Positions 49,425 to 62,800 of a stretch of 64,000 nt of DNA are shown piece after piece. The stretch is from Labyrinthula sp. Ha (lineage: Eukaryota > Sar > Bigyra > Labyrinthulida > Labyrinthulaceae), in assembly GCA_015227615.1 (NCBI GenBank), contig JAALGZ010000047.1, positions 124,001 through 188,000 of the forward strand. Reading direction: 5' to 3'. The stretch's first letter is position 1. The number at the start of each line of letters is the position of its first letter. The notes under the pieces were generated by a model that had not been told where the DNA came from, made no database searches, and saw only the letters and a program-made list of their open reading frames with translations. The translations under genes were made by a program, and so were the position numbers.

Positions 49425-50651
49425 TTAAAACATTAATTCAGCAAAGAAGTGTGTTGCATATACAAGTACTGGAACTATGATTATTGTTCTTACTACAACT
49501 TTGATTTCTCTCTTGATATTTACTTTGCTTTCTTCAATAACTTTCTCATTAGCTTCATCAAGCAAATAATTTGCCCGTCCTGAAAAAAAACTTAAAAATG
49601 TGAAATTTTCCAAATTATAGAAACCAAGACTTGCAGGAATTCCAATGCTTACAATACCTACCAAGACTGATACAATATAGAACAACATCATACGCGAAAA
49701 GTTGAGGCGTATATCAATAGCTCTTTTATCAAGTGAAATATTAATTAAATGATTTGCAGAGTTAAACTTTTCTATTTCAATAGCTGCACCAAATAGTTTA
49801 TATCTGTATGTCAGGATAAATGGAAGGTAAATGATTGGATAAAGCACAAAGGCAAATATAAAATCTGAACTCAAACATAGTTCTTGACGTTCTTCATTGG
49901 AGAAGATGTAAGCATAAATGGAAATTGGCATCACAAACAGAATGCAAGCGCCCATAATCACTAAATAAAAGATTGCGTATCTCTCAATTATTCGCAGCGG
50001 CTTGACAAACTCCAAGTTATTTTGTTTCTCACACGTTTCTTTTAATACGTTCATCGAGTTTTCTTCATCAAAGACGAAATTTTCTGAAATGTTGTTACGG
50101 ATAAGCAGAGAAGAGTTTAAAGATGCGAATGTAAATAAATTAACGCAGGAATCGTTTTCTAAAAGCTGATTAGTGCATTGAGAAGATTCAACAATTTCAA
50201 CTAAAGATAACTTTGAAAATAAAACGTCATCAGAGGCAGTTAGTTTACCAGTAAAGTTTGAAGATAATATTTTAGAATAATATTCCCGCAATACAAACTC
50301 ATATTCTTCGATGTAACCTTTACAATCCGTAAATTTTAAGTTTTCAATCTTCTTTGCTGTTTCCCGGCCAAATTCTTTCGGTGCGTACTCAGAAAAGAAT
50401 AAGAAATCTGTTCTATCTTGCCTCTTAGAAGGGAAAGTGTACTTGTTCACATATTTAAATTTCTCTTTTAATTCACCGCAGTTTTCTGATGAATAACTTT
50501 TCCAAAACTCTTCGTTATAAACCAGTGAGTTGCAAGTATCTAAATTATCGCTTTGAAAGTCTGCAATATCAAAATTCACAGCTATAATTTCCGCGTACAA
50601 GATAAAAACAAGTACACAAGTAATAGTGTGGCAAATTGAAAACATTATCAT
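49425..50651 (-). CDS. Multipass membrane protein with six-Cys ectodomain, copy A
   Basis: I do not recognise this 408-residue, single-exon protein. It has an N-terminal hydrophobic segment (about 5-25) that may be a signal peptide or first helix, then a roughly 200-residue hydrophilic domain with six cysteines (40, 58, 110, 159, 169, 207) and several N-glycosylation sequons. Four further hydrophobic segments follow (about 225-250, 263-283, 322-345, 386-406). The conserved core TDCxxYIEEYEF and SLNSSLLIRN is shared with the copy at 52155-53390. The six cysteines sit at identical positions in both, which suggests disulfides in an extracellular or lumenal domain. A surface receptor-like or structural role is possible but unsupported. 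Start at the first ATG; a second lies two codons later. Confidence 0.85.
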   Translation of the reverse strand: MIMFSICHTITCVLVFILYAEIIAVNFDIADFQSDNLDTCNSLVYNEEFWKSYSSENCGELKEKFKYVNKYTFPSKRQDRTDFLFFSEYAPKEFGRETAKKIENLKFTDCKGYIEEYEFVLREYYSKILSSNFTGKLTASDDVLFSKLSLVEIVESSQCTNQLLENDSCVNLFTFASLNSSLLIRNNISENFVFDEENSMNVLKETCEKQNNLEFVKPLRIIERYAIFYLVIMGACILFVMPISIYAYIFSNEERQELCLSSDFIFAFVLYPIIYLPFILTYRYKLFGAAIEIEKFNSANHLINISLDKRAIDIRLNFSRMMLFYIVSVLVGIVSIGIPASLGFYNLENFTFLSFFSGRANYLLDEANEKVIEESKVNIKREIKVVVRTIIIVPVLVYATHFFAELMF

Positions 50652-52154
50652 CTTGCTTCTTTGTTCTTTTCCTGCAGTTGGTGGTTTTCTTTTAGTGTCT
50701 AGTTTGATACGTTACATACCCACAACATCCTGTGATAACTTTTATTTCCTACTAGTTCTTATACCAATAACTATTAATCTCCACAAGAATTTGCGTGCAG
50801 TTTTCAAATTTTTAATTTGTTTTATTTCATCTGATGAGAAAGGGTATGTCAAACTGTATACTAAATATGCCACGTCATTAGGTGTCCAACCTAATGTATG
50901 AATAATGGATAGCTTAGCCGTTAACTTATGATTTTTGCGAGATTTCATAAAAAAGAGAAAGAAAGGTAAATAGAAAAGTTTCGAAGGAGAAAAGAACTTG
51001 TGCACTATAAAATTTTTGAAATCCAACCAGTAGTGGATGCTATACTAATATCCATTTTTTCACTTGTGCGTCTCAAAGGGAAGAGTCGTTGTGCTGCATC
51101 CTGAGGCATAACTTACAAGCATATTAGGAGGCATTAAAATATGGAAAAAATAATTGTAATCTGGTTTCAAATTTTCAAAGTTTTTGATACATAACCAACA
51201 TTTGGCTTCGAAGTTCTTCTTTTATAGAATAGTGACGTTTCAGATTTCCTCCTCTTTGCCAATATTCTTGTGGAAACTATTTGAGGACACAGACAAGAAA
51301 GTTTATATCTTAGCAAAAGGTTATGAAGAATGACAAGCTTTTGGAGTATTTAATGTTGAGACTGCTACTTACCAACTTTTGCATTTTCATTCAATTGTTT
51401 GTGCCTTAAATGAGCTGGTTCTTCGCTGAATCTGTTTTCATGTATTCTTATAGTTAAGTAAGGGAACTTTAGTTTCTCAAGATGTAAAGAAACACAGGCG
51501 GAATATAATAAACACAGCATTAAGTTTCTACTTTAACCATCACATGATTGTATATATCTTCTGGACAAAGCGTGCACCCAGAGATTATACTTTCTATGCT
51601 CAATTCTGTCCATTTCAGATTCAAAGAAGAAAACTGTTTCACAATGTCCCTTCCTTGGCTTAGATATAAAATGGTCATTGATGAGCCCCTGGTATGAGCT
51701 GTTATGCAAGAAAATATGAGAAAGGAGAATTATCTCAATTGTTTTTTGGTTTCCTCACTGTGAACAATAAATGAAGGGGCATAATTTAGGAACATACTTG
51801 AGCCCATTGATGCAGGATCTTTTTACAGTAAGTAAAAGCTTCTTTCATGCAGTGCTCCTTTCTTCAACGTGGATATTTTTTTATGCTTAAAATTAGAAAT
51901 GATTCTTCCAATAGACCTTGAAAATGGAAATACTAGAATTAATTATTTGAGAACGATAATGATATGAAAGACCAAAGAATTACAAAGATATTCTCATAAT
52001 GCATTATCTTAGTTTATTATAAACTTGAATCCACAGTCAACAACTTGGTATGTATAGTTCAGACAGTTTAGGACACTAAATGTTATTAAATTGATATAAC
52101 TATGAGAATGAACATTGTTAAGAAAAACTGGAAAATCTAAGTTATCACCAAATT
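50652..52154. other. Intergenic region between paralogs
   Basis: No supported gene. Opposing open frames at 50626-50901 (+) and 50742-51026 (-) overlap each other and show no family resemblance. Confidence 0.5.
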
Positions 52155-53390
52155 TTACAACAAAATACTTACTAAAATGAGATGTGCCAAGGAATAAAGC
52201 AATGGGATAAGAACTATAAGTATTCCCACAGTGTACTTCTCCTCTTGAACCTGATATTTAAGATCAGTATTTACTCCTGAATCGTTTCCATCAAGAACGT
52301 AATTTGCACGAGATTCAAAGATTTTTGGAAGGTCTGACATATTTAAATAGTAGAAATAAATTATGAGCATTGTAATGTATGATAAGATCAGTATCAAGGC
52401 CAGCACTATATACCAAAAAATCGCCGAGGAAAATCTTAGTCGATGGTCCACCGCAACATTGAAGAGTGAAGTTGAAACTAGATGATGTGCTGAATTAAAT
52501 CGATCTATTTCATTTTTTGCATCTTGTAATTTATACCTCCAACCAAGTGCAAAGGGAAGATAGAGTAGTGGATATATGATTGTAATGAAGAAAAGATCAT
52601 ATCGAGCATTCTGTTTATATTCGATAAATGTTCGTTTTTCATTACAATTAGCTTCTCCAAGGATGCCAACCAAATAAAGGAAAGCAATGGGTAATATTAT
52701 AAAACATAAAACTGCATATCTTTCTATTTTTCGCAGCGGTTGAACAAAATCTAAACTATTTTGCTTCTTGCACGTTTCTTTCAACAAGTTCATTGATTCT
52801 TCCTTGTTAAATACTAAATCCGTTGAAATATCATTGCGAATAAGCAAAGAAGAGTTTAAAGAAGTGAATGTAAATAAATCTATGCATAAATCATCTTCTA
52901 CAGTTTGATTAGCACATTGTTGAGAGCTCAGTATATCGTTCAAAGAAATTTTTGAAAATATGATATCATCTTCAATAGTTAATTTTCCATTGAAGTCAGA
53001 AGATAATATTTCAGAATAATATTCATGCAATAAAAATTCATATTCTTCAATATAATTTTCACAATCAGTGAATTTCAACTTTCTTATTTTCTTTGTTACT
53101 TCTTTACCAAACTCTTCCTGTGAAAACTTTAAAAAGAATAAAAACTTGGTTCTATCTAGTTTCTTAGAGGGAAACATATATTTGCTAAATACGTTAAATG
53201 TATTTTCTAATGGTATGCAGTTTGTTTCTGTATAACGCGATCTTAAAGTGGTGTAATAAACAAGAGTGTCGCAACTAGTTAATTTGTCTTTCTCAAAGCT
53301 AGGAACATCAAACTCAATAGATATGATATCACTATAAGAAATAAAAAGAAATACACAGGTTATAATATGTCCAAGAGAAAACAAAATCAT
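52155..53390 (-). CDS. Multipass membrane protein with six-Cys ectodomain, copy B
   Basis: This 411-residue, single-exon paralog of the protein at 49425-50651 lies in the same orientation about 1.5 kb away. The first 227 residues align to copy A without a gap: FPSKKLDRTKFLFF, KFTDCENYIEEYEF, SLNSSLLIRNDIS and the Cys residues at 40, 58, 110, 159, 169 and 207 all match in position. The membrane half is more divergent but keeps the same order of hydrophobic segments and the motif SGRANYLLD / ESRANYVLD before the last helix. Function unknown. The pattern of a conserved ectodomain with drifting helices fits a small family expanded by tandem duplication. Confidence 0.85.
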   Translation of the reverse strand: MILFSLGHIITCVFLFISYSDIISIEFDVPSFEKDKLTSCDTLVYYTTLRSRYTETNCIPLENTFNVFSKYMFPSKKLDRTKFLFFLKFSQEEFGKEVTKKIRKLKFTDCENYIEEYEFLLHEYYSEILSSDFNGKLTIEDDIIFSKISLNDILSSQQCANQTVEDDLCIDLFTFTSLNSSLLIRNDISTDLVFNKEESMNLLKETCKKQNSLDFVQPLRKIERYAVLCFIILPIAFLYLVGILGEANCNEKRTFIEYKQNARYDLFFITIIYPLLYLPFALGWRYKLQDAKNEIDRFNSAHHLVSTSLFNVAVDHRLRFSSAIFWYIVLALILILSYITMLIIYFYYLNMSDLPKIFESRANYVLDGNDSGVNTDLKYQVQEEKYTVGILIVLIPLLYSLAHLILVSILL

Positions 53391-54499
53391 TTTGTTATTC
53401 TTTCTTAGCGTGCTAGAATTTATGGGTTCGTATTTTTATCCTGTAAATGAGACCAAAAATGTTCATTATTCAGTCAAATGTTGTGGAATTTAACAAAACA
53501 AAATTTATTTCCAATAACATTATACTAGTTTACACATATTTTGCTCTTGCAGTTTTTCTTTGTTCTGTATTTTGTTTGACTCCTTATATGCATATCAAAT
53601 ATAACTGGAATTATAATACCAAAGAAAGATTAAACAAGAATTTCTGTAATAAAAGAAAGGGTCTTAATATTTTCATGGGAGCTTAATATTGAGCTGCGTA
53701 CTGTATGGCGTTGGAAGTATTTGTGTTACTAACTAGTTTCTCTGATGGATTCTATGTTTGGCTACAAGCTAATAAGATTACTATTTTGTGTGTTCAATGA
53801 ATTATATCTAAGAGCACCGCTACTAATAAAGGCCCCAAGAAAGAAAAGTCAATGTGTTGTGATCTGATTGCTGCTAATAGGTTTTAGTTATTAGAATAAG
53901 TAAAATATAATGAAAACAAGTAATTAATGCGCTGCTAGTTGAATTTTGTAACAAGTCACTGGATAAGACAACAAGTGCAGTCATCAATCTTGAAACATGT
54001 CGTAGATTAGCCATCTAAGAGCCGCAAGAAATATAATAATTTATCCTTGAGTTGTCGTACTGTTCAGGTCTTGAATCTCACCTGCACATCTTTGCTCCCT
54101 TTGCTTATAATGAACTTTTTTCCATTTATATCTCATTTAGGTTAATCTGCCTTCTCTGAAATTATCTTGTCATTGCTGGTACGGATTAAGCACTTCTCCA
54201 ACTATTCCTGTTAAATTTCAAAGCGTATGGCACAAAAATGTTTCAATTCTAACCGACATAACACTGGAGTTTCCCTTGATAAAAAATAGATCTAGTCAGA
54301 GTATTTGATTAATTATGCAACTGTGATTATTATAAATCTTCACAAATCTTCTTTGAAATCCTCTGCAAGTGATTGACCAGTAAAATTACAAGTATGGACA
54401 CAATCTCTGGTGATGGTGTTTTTTCAGTCTTCTTTACACAAACAAAATCTCTATTACATGCACTGCTGTTGCCACATCTTTCTCTATAAATGTCACGTT
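53391..54499. other. Intergenic region
   Basis: No supported gene; a plus-strand open stretch at 53447-53686 has a hydrophobic segment but no other support. Confidence 0.5.
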
Positions 54500-55600
54500 C
54501 ATGGCATCTTCATTTAATATGCACCATCTTCGACTCTGAAATGCTTGGAATTTATCTAACTTCTTTTTTCATTCAGAATTTTCTTTATAATCCAAACCAG
54601 AGTCAGTCTCTTCCTAATATATTTGAATCCGGTATACTAAGAGTTTTCTGCAAATGCAACTTTTATAGTTTAGGCCAAACCATTTTTTTGGACCCTTCAG
54701 TGCCATCTTCAACAATGTATCTAAATGCAGTAAATCTGAGATAACCACGTCTAGTTTATTAGATATTATAATGAACGTTTACCAAATAATCTATAGAGCA
54801 TGTGGTTTCAATAGAACATAGCGTGGACATGATATCTTAATGGAAAATTAGCTAGCCTATGAGTTATTAGCTTTAACTATCCCCGTTGGATTTAGTTTTG
54901 TATGGTTTCTTCCTCGTATTCAGGATCTTTAGATGTTAAACTTGCTGCCCTATGACCATTCTACTACATAGGAGATCAGAGGAGGAGACTCCAATACAAT
55001 CCTCACTAGGCAATTCTAACAGATTTCTCATTTTTCTCATTCCTCGACACTCATAGCTCTCTCTTTCCATATATTCTATTTTATCACTAGAGGTGCCAAT
55101 TAAATCAACATCTTCAATCTGCGCTCCGGTCTTTTATTATATTTTAATCAGCACATCCAAGTTGTTGGTAAATAGTACAATGTAAACAGCAGTAAGAGAA
55201 TGTCTGTATGAACTATGCTTACTTGATCGTCTTTATTTTAATTATTCCCCCTATTTTCTCAGTTGTATTCACAATTCTTCTTCTCTCTAAGGAATATTTT
55301 ATACACTATTGTTTCCAAGTTTTTGATACTTTAATTCTTGAATCTAAATATATACATAAACTGGGCCATCGACTGCCTGCAAAGTGCCTTCCTTTTTTGG
55401 CTAAGCTGCTGACTTTTCCATACCATCTCCAACTTCTTAAATACGAGTGTAGCATCTTGCACCCGGGCTCTCAAAATAAAATCATCAAGATATCATCTTT
55501 CACGGGCGAACATTATCTATTGAACCGAAGTGTTATCTCCAAACCCTTTATGTATCTATGCCGAGCTTATCCAAAAGATTATTTAATCAAGTTAATTTGA
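54500..55600 (-). mobile_element. Fossil reverse-transcriptase fragment
   Basis: On the minus strand around 55,360-55,530 the motif YLDDF followed by a helical stretch (LVFKKLEMVW) resembles the catalytic core and following region of reverse transcriptases of the DIRS/Ty3-like type. The neighbourhood has higher GC and further faint coding character down to about 54,500. No terminal repeats are recognisable. The copy is badly broken and looks old. The plus-strand open frame at 55208-55600 is its shadow. Confidence 0.35.
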
Positions 55601-58600
55601 GATTAATATTGTACAACCTCCCCCCCCCAATATAGACACAATTCCATTCTCTAAAGCAGTTTATGTTAAGTCACCTGAATACAATTCCAAGTCATGTCAA
55701 TTGCTCGGAGAGTTCATAATTCCCCCCACCCTTCTTGAGCAAAATATTTTTGCTGGTTTTCTAGGAATTGAACAATTCAAATACACAAAATAAAACTTAG
55801 AAAACTGTTGATATCAAGCGATTTTCTCCATTCATACGGCTTATGAAGACACAAACTGGTTGATCAAAGTACTTTTTCTCTTCCCATGTATCGAAGTGAC
55901 AATACAGCAATATCATAATATATATAATTCCATCCAAATTCGTTCAATTAGTCCCAACTTTGACTCAAGTAAGTTGTATATTTTCACTCTAATTCTAATC
56001 GCTACCAATCTTGGCATAAGGCAGAATGATGTATATGTGAATCGTATATTGATCTACATATTATAACGTGTCTTCGGTTTATTAAAAAATTCATATTGAG
56101 TTTTCAACGCCAGCTGCACATAGAAGCTTCATGAGAGATTAACTAACTTGTTTATATTCTGTACCCAAGTAAGTAAATATAAGACGCTCCTAAAGTTAAT
56201 AGCTTGGATCTTTTTATAATAATAATTTACCCGCGTTCTTCTAGGTATTCCTTCGCATTTCTGCTTAGGACAGTACATCTGGCGATGACTGCTAGTAAAT
56301 ATATCCATATAAGCTTATGGTTTCTCCTTACACGTTATTGAGTTATCACCATTAGCTTGAAAAGGTTTTGTGATAGCTTAAGGTATAGTTCTTTTCACAT
56401 TTTCCCACTACTTCCTTCAGGTTACTACAATTTAATATATTAATGTTTTCTTATTACTCGTTAGAGCACATGTATAATCTGCATTATTCTAAGCAAAAAG
56501 TATTTTCCAAACCAAATGTTTCGTGAGAATATGTGAAATAAAATATCCAGTCAAGGTGGCTATACCTTTTATCTTGAAAAAATAATCGATTGGCAATACA
56601 TTTTCTTATCCTAGGTATACTTCGGTAGCTTCTGTTGAATGCTAATTGTTATCAATCTGAGTTCCCTTCATCAGTTTCTGACAACGAGTCTAAACAATTT
56701 TCAGCATCATAAAATTAATCACCTACCCGTTGACGTGCCTTAATCTGCAAGACTGTAATTTAATAACTTTTTCCACTAGAAAAACCTAGTTGATTTTATC
56801 CATACCAGCCAGAATAAAACTTTCTACTATGTAGTTGATATTGATTTCGTTTCAGTTCACCCCAAAGTCTTAAGGTACTTTCAGCAGCCAAGAACTAGTT
56901 GCCAAATATATTCAAGTATATTCTTATGGTTTTACTTTATTTAGTATTCCATTAGATAATTTCTGGATTATTTAGTTTCCAAAAAAATAGTCTATAAGTG
57001 GAGCTTTTAAATTCGAAAATTTGTTCATACTTATTTATAGATACCATCGGCATCGATCATAAGCTTCTGAATCAAGTTACTTTCCTTTTTCTTTTGGTTC
57101 CATTTATGATCAATGGTATACTTATCGACTAAGTTTACTTTTTATATTTTTCTGTTAAGTCGGTGTCTTTGAACGGTATTTTTCTCAAACAAGGAATGCA
57201 TTGTTTTGTATATTCTCTCTTCTAGTTCTTAGGAACTATTCCTACACCTGGAAGTGCGGGGGAAATGTATATACTATACTATTTGATATATCGTAGGTGA
57301 CTTTGTCATAGTTACCGTTGCTAATAGAACTTTGATAAATATATATATATATATATATATATGTTAAGACTTATACTTAACCCAAAAGAAGATTTTACTC
57401 AAGGAGTTGAAGTTACTGCGACGCGAGTTAAAGGCAATATCAATGCAATAAGATTGATTTGAAGGTAATAGCTGCCAACTCTTCTTTTTTTATTCATATG
57501 ATGTCTATTGCAACACTGTGGTTCTTATTAATTGTTAGAATTACTTTTGGTTATTTCATCAAAATATATTTTTGACATTTTCTTCTTTGCGTTTCCATTC
57601 TTCACTCGTTATTTGCAAACACAAAATTGGTTATTGCTTCTCAGCTTCTCCTAAAATAATACAAATAAAAGTAGTTAAAATACCATAATTTATTGTTATG
57701 CAATTATTTTAAATAATCAATTTAGTCAAAATACCCACAATCCAGCATCTTATTATCATTAAAGAAAGGATCTTAATATATACTAGAGCTCTAATCAGAA
57801 TCCAAGAATGTATTAAAGTTATTATGATGGTAAATATATTCTTACAAAAAGACCTATATCCAATTAAGTTAACAATGTAAGATCTATTACTTGGCTTTTC
57901 AAAAAAATGAATAATAATTATTTGGTGCATATAATGAAACCTTATTACCTTAAGAATTAAGTCTAAAACTTTACACTACGGGCAGATTGAAAAAATAAAG
58001 ATTCCGGTATATAAATAAATAAATAAACTAGATATGACAAATTAAATAATAGTAGTAAGACTTTTATTCTCCTCTCAATAACAGAATTATATTAACGTAA
58101 AGGATAAGTTGTGTTTAAAATATTCGCTATCAGATACTTAAAACTATAATTATTTTGATTTTTTTTTAATTTTGTCAGAAGAAACCTTGAAAAGGTATTA
58201 TCTCCAATATATTTCGTAGTTTTGTAACGTAGTGGTTTGGGAAAACGGAATAAGTTCCATAAATAACAAGGCTTTTGCTATGCGATAATTAAACTACTGC
58301 TCTCAAATGGGAAACGATTTTGATTTGAGTAAGAAATACATAGTGAGAAATTCTTGAATAGAGTTTAATCCATTGATGGGACATCAGAAAAAAAGAAATG
58401 AAGGTTTTTTTCAATATTTCTTTGTCGGATTTGATGGAATTTAGGGTCCATTTTAAATAGGATGTTACCTGAAATAACTGTTATTGCTTTTTAGAAAAGA
58501 TATTAAATTAATAGAACATTAAACTCCAATATCTTTGAATGAAACAAGAAATACACAATATTCCATGTCTTTACATCAATATAATTTGATAAGAACGAAT

Positions 58601-58619
58601 TTAATAATTGGAAAACCAC
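55601..58619. other. Gene-poor T-rich region
   Basis: No supported gene. It holds a run of nine C (55620-55628) beside the RT fossil, a (TA)n run (57339-57362) and an (AAAT)n-like run near 58012-58028. Confidence 0.5.
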
Positions 58620-59815
58620 TAAAGAACCAACTTTAAATATACATTTCCTGTGTAAGAGTATCTGCTACTTTATATGTTTTTCTTATATTATTCTCAAATT
58701 ATTTCCAACAATAGTCTAATATGCACGAGATCCCAACTTCTTTTGAAATGTAGACAGAAAACAGATGTAGAATTGGCAAACCTAAAGTGTAATAAGAACT
58801 AGGATGACTATCAACCAAGCTATTATATCTAAGAGGATAACAGAAAAGCCCAGCTTCTATTATTCAATCTTGTATTAATACAGCTACCTAAGGTAGATGT
58901 GATGTATGGTTAAGAGTTTGAATTCTACTCTTTGTAATTAATTATGTGCACATAAGAATCTTCCGAAGTAAATATACGACAGTGGATATATAATTCCGAT
59001 GAATAAATGATCATAGTTAGCTGAAAGCTTATATTCGATAAATATTCATTCTAGATAACATTTAAATTCTCCAAGGATAGAATTAAGACTAATATCTCCA
59101 ATTTCTAATATTATAAAATGTAAAATGACATATTTTTGTTGGTTTTGGCAGCAGTTGAACAAAATCTAAACTATGTTATTTCTTGTACCATTTCTTCAAC
59201 AAGTTCATTAATTATTCCTTGTTAAAAGTTATATCAGCTGAATTATCATTGCAAATAAGCAAAGACGGGACGAGATAACTAACTATAAATAAATAAATAC
59301 TTAAATTATCTTCTAAAGCTAAATCAGCATATTGTTGAGAGTTCAGAATACTGTTCATAAGCTTTTTTAGGAATACTAAATTATTTTTACTAGTTATAAT
59401 TCCACTGAAGTCAGAAAATAATATTTTTAAATAATATTGACATAATACATATTCATATTCCTCGATGCAATTTTCAATATCAATGAATTTTAACCTTCTT
59501 GTTTTCTGTGTTGCTTCTTTACCAAAATTTTCATGTTAATATTCTATGAAGAATAACAATTTCATTTTATCTAATCTATTGTAAGGTAATAGATATCCAC
59601 TAAGCGCTATAAATATTGTTTCTAGCTTTGCCCGGCTTATACTTATCGCACTTTATGTTAACTTGGGATCATTACATAAGGCACTCAAAGCTAGCTAAGT
59701 TATCTTTTTCAAAGCTTTGAGCATCAAAGTTCGTAAATATGACTTGAGCATAGCCGATGAGAAGAAATAGATAGATTATAGTACGTGCAAGTAAAAAAAC
59801 AATTCTATTTTTCTT
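58620..59815 (-). pseudogene. Decayed third copy of the six-Cys membrane protein family
   Basis: Nucleotide similarity to the gene at 52155-53390 is continuous in the same order: cttatattcgataaatattc (59028) matches the region at 52616, agcagttgaacaaaatctaa matches 52735, cattgcaaataagcaaag matches 52833, and caaagctttgagcatcaaa matches 53290. Weaker similarity reaches the C-terminal end near 58,620-58,880 (tgcacgagat at 58723). Stops and small insertions or deletions are scattered throughout, so no protein is made. It is on the same strand as both intact copies and about 5 kb beyond copy B. Confidence 0.85.
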
Positions 59816-62800
59816 TCATAATATCTTCAATGCTTTAATAGCCTGTTCTTATCATATAAATCTAGCTAAGATGGAAATAGTTCCTGAAATTTAGATACAT
59901 TGAATCTATTACGTATTCAGTTAAGAATGATGTACAATAATACGCAAGAAATAATCTTGCCTTTTTCCTCGATGATATTAAAATATTTCACTATAGTGAC
60001 ACTTTAAGACAATCTCGAATAATTTATAGATGAGCATATAGTTCAAAATCTTTTGCTGTACTTTTCATGTAGATTCAGAAAAAAACGTGTTATGAATAAT
60101 TCAATTTCCCGACATCTACTAGTTATAATAATGTAGTTTTTAATTATTTAATAAGGAAGTTATAGATAATAGCTATACCGGAAATCTATTGCAAAATTTG
60201 ATGTTGCAGAAGAATGGAGGTGGGGAAGAGAAGCTAAATAGATATCTAAAATAATGAAAGGAGCTTGATGAAACTATATCGGGAATAAGAAATGAAACAA
60301 CCAATGAGTATGGTATAAAGTTCTTTTATAGCTAATACTTCTATCTATAGATATAGTTCTAGTTCCTAGGAAAATTCATACCTGATGGAACAAATTAATT
60401 CTTATGTTGTTTCTAGCTCAGATAAAGAGACACCAATTACTGAGAATTTAAGCACTTTATACTTCGCTTAACTTGTGTTTCCAGTGAAAAAGTGCTACAC
60501 TTATGAAAATGGGTTTACAAATATAGTATTAGTAACAAGTTCCTTATCATTTTATTATATTTAGCAATGAATTAGTTGATCGACACTATGGCCGCAAAGC
60601 TTGGAAAACTAATAAACTTACCGTTTACTAGAAAATAGTTTATTCACTAGAAAAAAGTCGACCACTAGAGATGAAGATAAAAAGATAAAAAGAGTTTAAA
60701 GGCAGAGAGGTTTGTAACCAAAATTAAAGTATTCTTTTTTTCTTTTTCCAAAGCTCTCTTGCTAAGAGTGAGGATATGAAGTAAGTATACAGCTCCTTTT
60801 GGCTTCCCCAGATATAGCTCTGACTTATCTAGTTTTATTAATATTTCTTATGAACTTTTGTATGAAGATCCTTGATAAATTTGGAGGTTGCCTAGAACCC
60901 CTACTCTTGATATAGAATATATTTTTACTTAGCAGTTAATACACTATCATACAAGGATATTTCTTGAGGGTGAGAGCAAATCTGAATCCTAGCTATAGAC
61001 TCCTCTTATCTAATCTCAGAAAGACTGTAAAATTGTACATCTTCTAAGATACCGTACATTATTACTGTTAGAATTATTGCTGATGAGTTTTAACAATATG
61101 ATCAAGACTAATACTTAGCACAGAACATTCTCTACAATAATTAAAATTATTTACACTAATTCAAGTTGGTCCGAGTCTAACTCATCTATGAAAAAGCCCT
61201 AGATTAGAATTTTTATGCTTGGTTAATACTTAGGAACTAATATGTATCATCAGGTTGCAACCAACCTTGAAGATATGTGATATATATATATACCGGCCAT
61301 GTTTGTATATAAGACAACACTTCATTAACATTTCTTTATTATTCCATGCAGTTTCAACGAAATTTTCTTAATATATATATTTCCAATTGAGTCTTAGTAC
61401 TAAACTGCAAAAATTTATAGAACCTGGAAAGTAGAAATCCTGAGCAACAACTTTGAAAGCTAACTCTTGGGTAACTTCTTATCTACCCGTCTGTTAACAG
61501 GAAATAGATGCACTCTTAACAGGGAGTTAAAATAACACTAAGCGAGGGAAAATAAACTTAGTAAGCTAGGGAAAAATAATCGACTGATTAATCTCACCAA
61601 TTTGAAGAAATTTAAGATTTTTGCTTATAACGTACTCTAAAATTATTTTGCAAAATATCAGTTAAGTGCAATATTCCAAGAATAGTTTAACTATGTCTCC
61701 CATGTGTTTAGATGACCTTGAGTAAATAATGTGAAAATAACAGAGGTTGTAGGCAGAAGACTAAAATTAGTCAAATCATCTATCTTAATTTTAAGAACTA
61801 ACAAAGCATATTGGGTATGGAGGATCTATCATTCTCTCATTTTGTAATATAAAAGCACGAAATGATGAATATGTGATATTTCTAACTATTTAGTTTTCGA
61901 GAAAATTAATTGCACAGATGGTTGAATACCATAGCAGTAATGTATTGGAGTATAATATTTTGTAATAACCCGGTGATAATCAGGTAAATGTCTATACTGG
62001 CCTTTTCTTGTACTTGGCTCGAGCTCAGCTAGCTGTCGCAGGAGATTTTATTCTATTAGAAACATAATCTGCGATCCTAGGACCTGACGGGGATGTATTG
62101 CCCCCATAGGTTTGGGAACAAATACCTTAAATATTTTACCACCAATTTCTTGGAAACTATAATGGCTAGCATTATATAGATTTTAATCAGGAAATAGACA
62201 GAAGTATATATTTGTTGCAAAGGCATAGCTCAAATATGGAGGATGAACCATGCTTTCAACAGTTAATTAAAATTCTTCACCGTGTACTTTCGATATTTAA
62301 ATCTCTGTATATTTATAGCTAGCTAGCAGTAGAAGGAATATTTATGTATTTTAAATGATTTAGACAAAGCGTATGTTTGCGGAAGGATGTATTTGCTCTT
62401 CCGCATGAGTCCTTTGTAAAGAAACTCATTTAAGTCTGTTGCGAGCTACAGCTTTTAAAGGAATAAGTTTAATAATATAAATAACTTATTTATACGTGAA
62501 ATATTTTTTTATTAGAGATCAATAATCTGGCTGTACAAAATAACCAGTTATAGCATGGGTAATAATGAAACAATCTAAACAGTGTACACAGCTCATCTAA
62601 ATTTCAATAAGATTGAAAGTCATCTCTGTCTCAGTAACTACTAAGTCTTAAAGCTATGCAAAGTGTAATTAGATTTGACTCTTGATAAACAGATCAGTTA
62701 AAATCAGTGTATTGAATATGCGTAGGCTTTGCTCAGAAGAGGTTTCGTTGGATTTATTCTTGTCAACAAACCCATAGTTGACTTAATCCTTCTATTCAGA

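Noticed and set aside
50742-51026. 94-codon minus-strand open frame just upstream of copy A
   Set aside because: Overlaps another open frame on the opposite strand, has AT-driven composition and no recognisable domain.
55208-55600. 130-codon plus-strand open frame as a membrane protein gene
   Set aside because: The opposite strand carries the RT-like motif; the plus frame is a shadow with no family resemblance.
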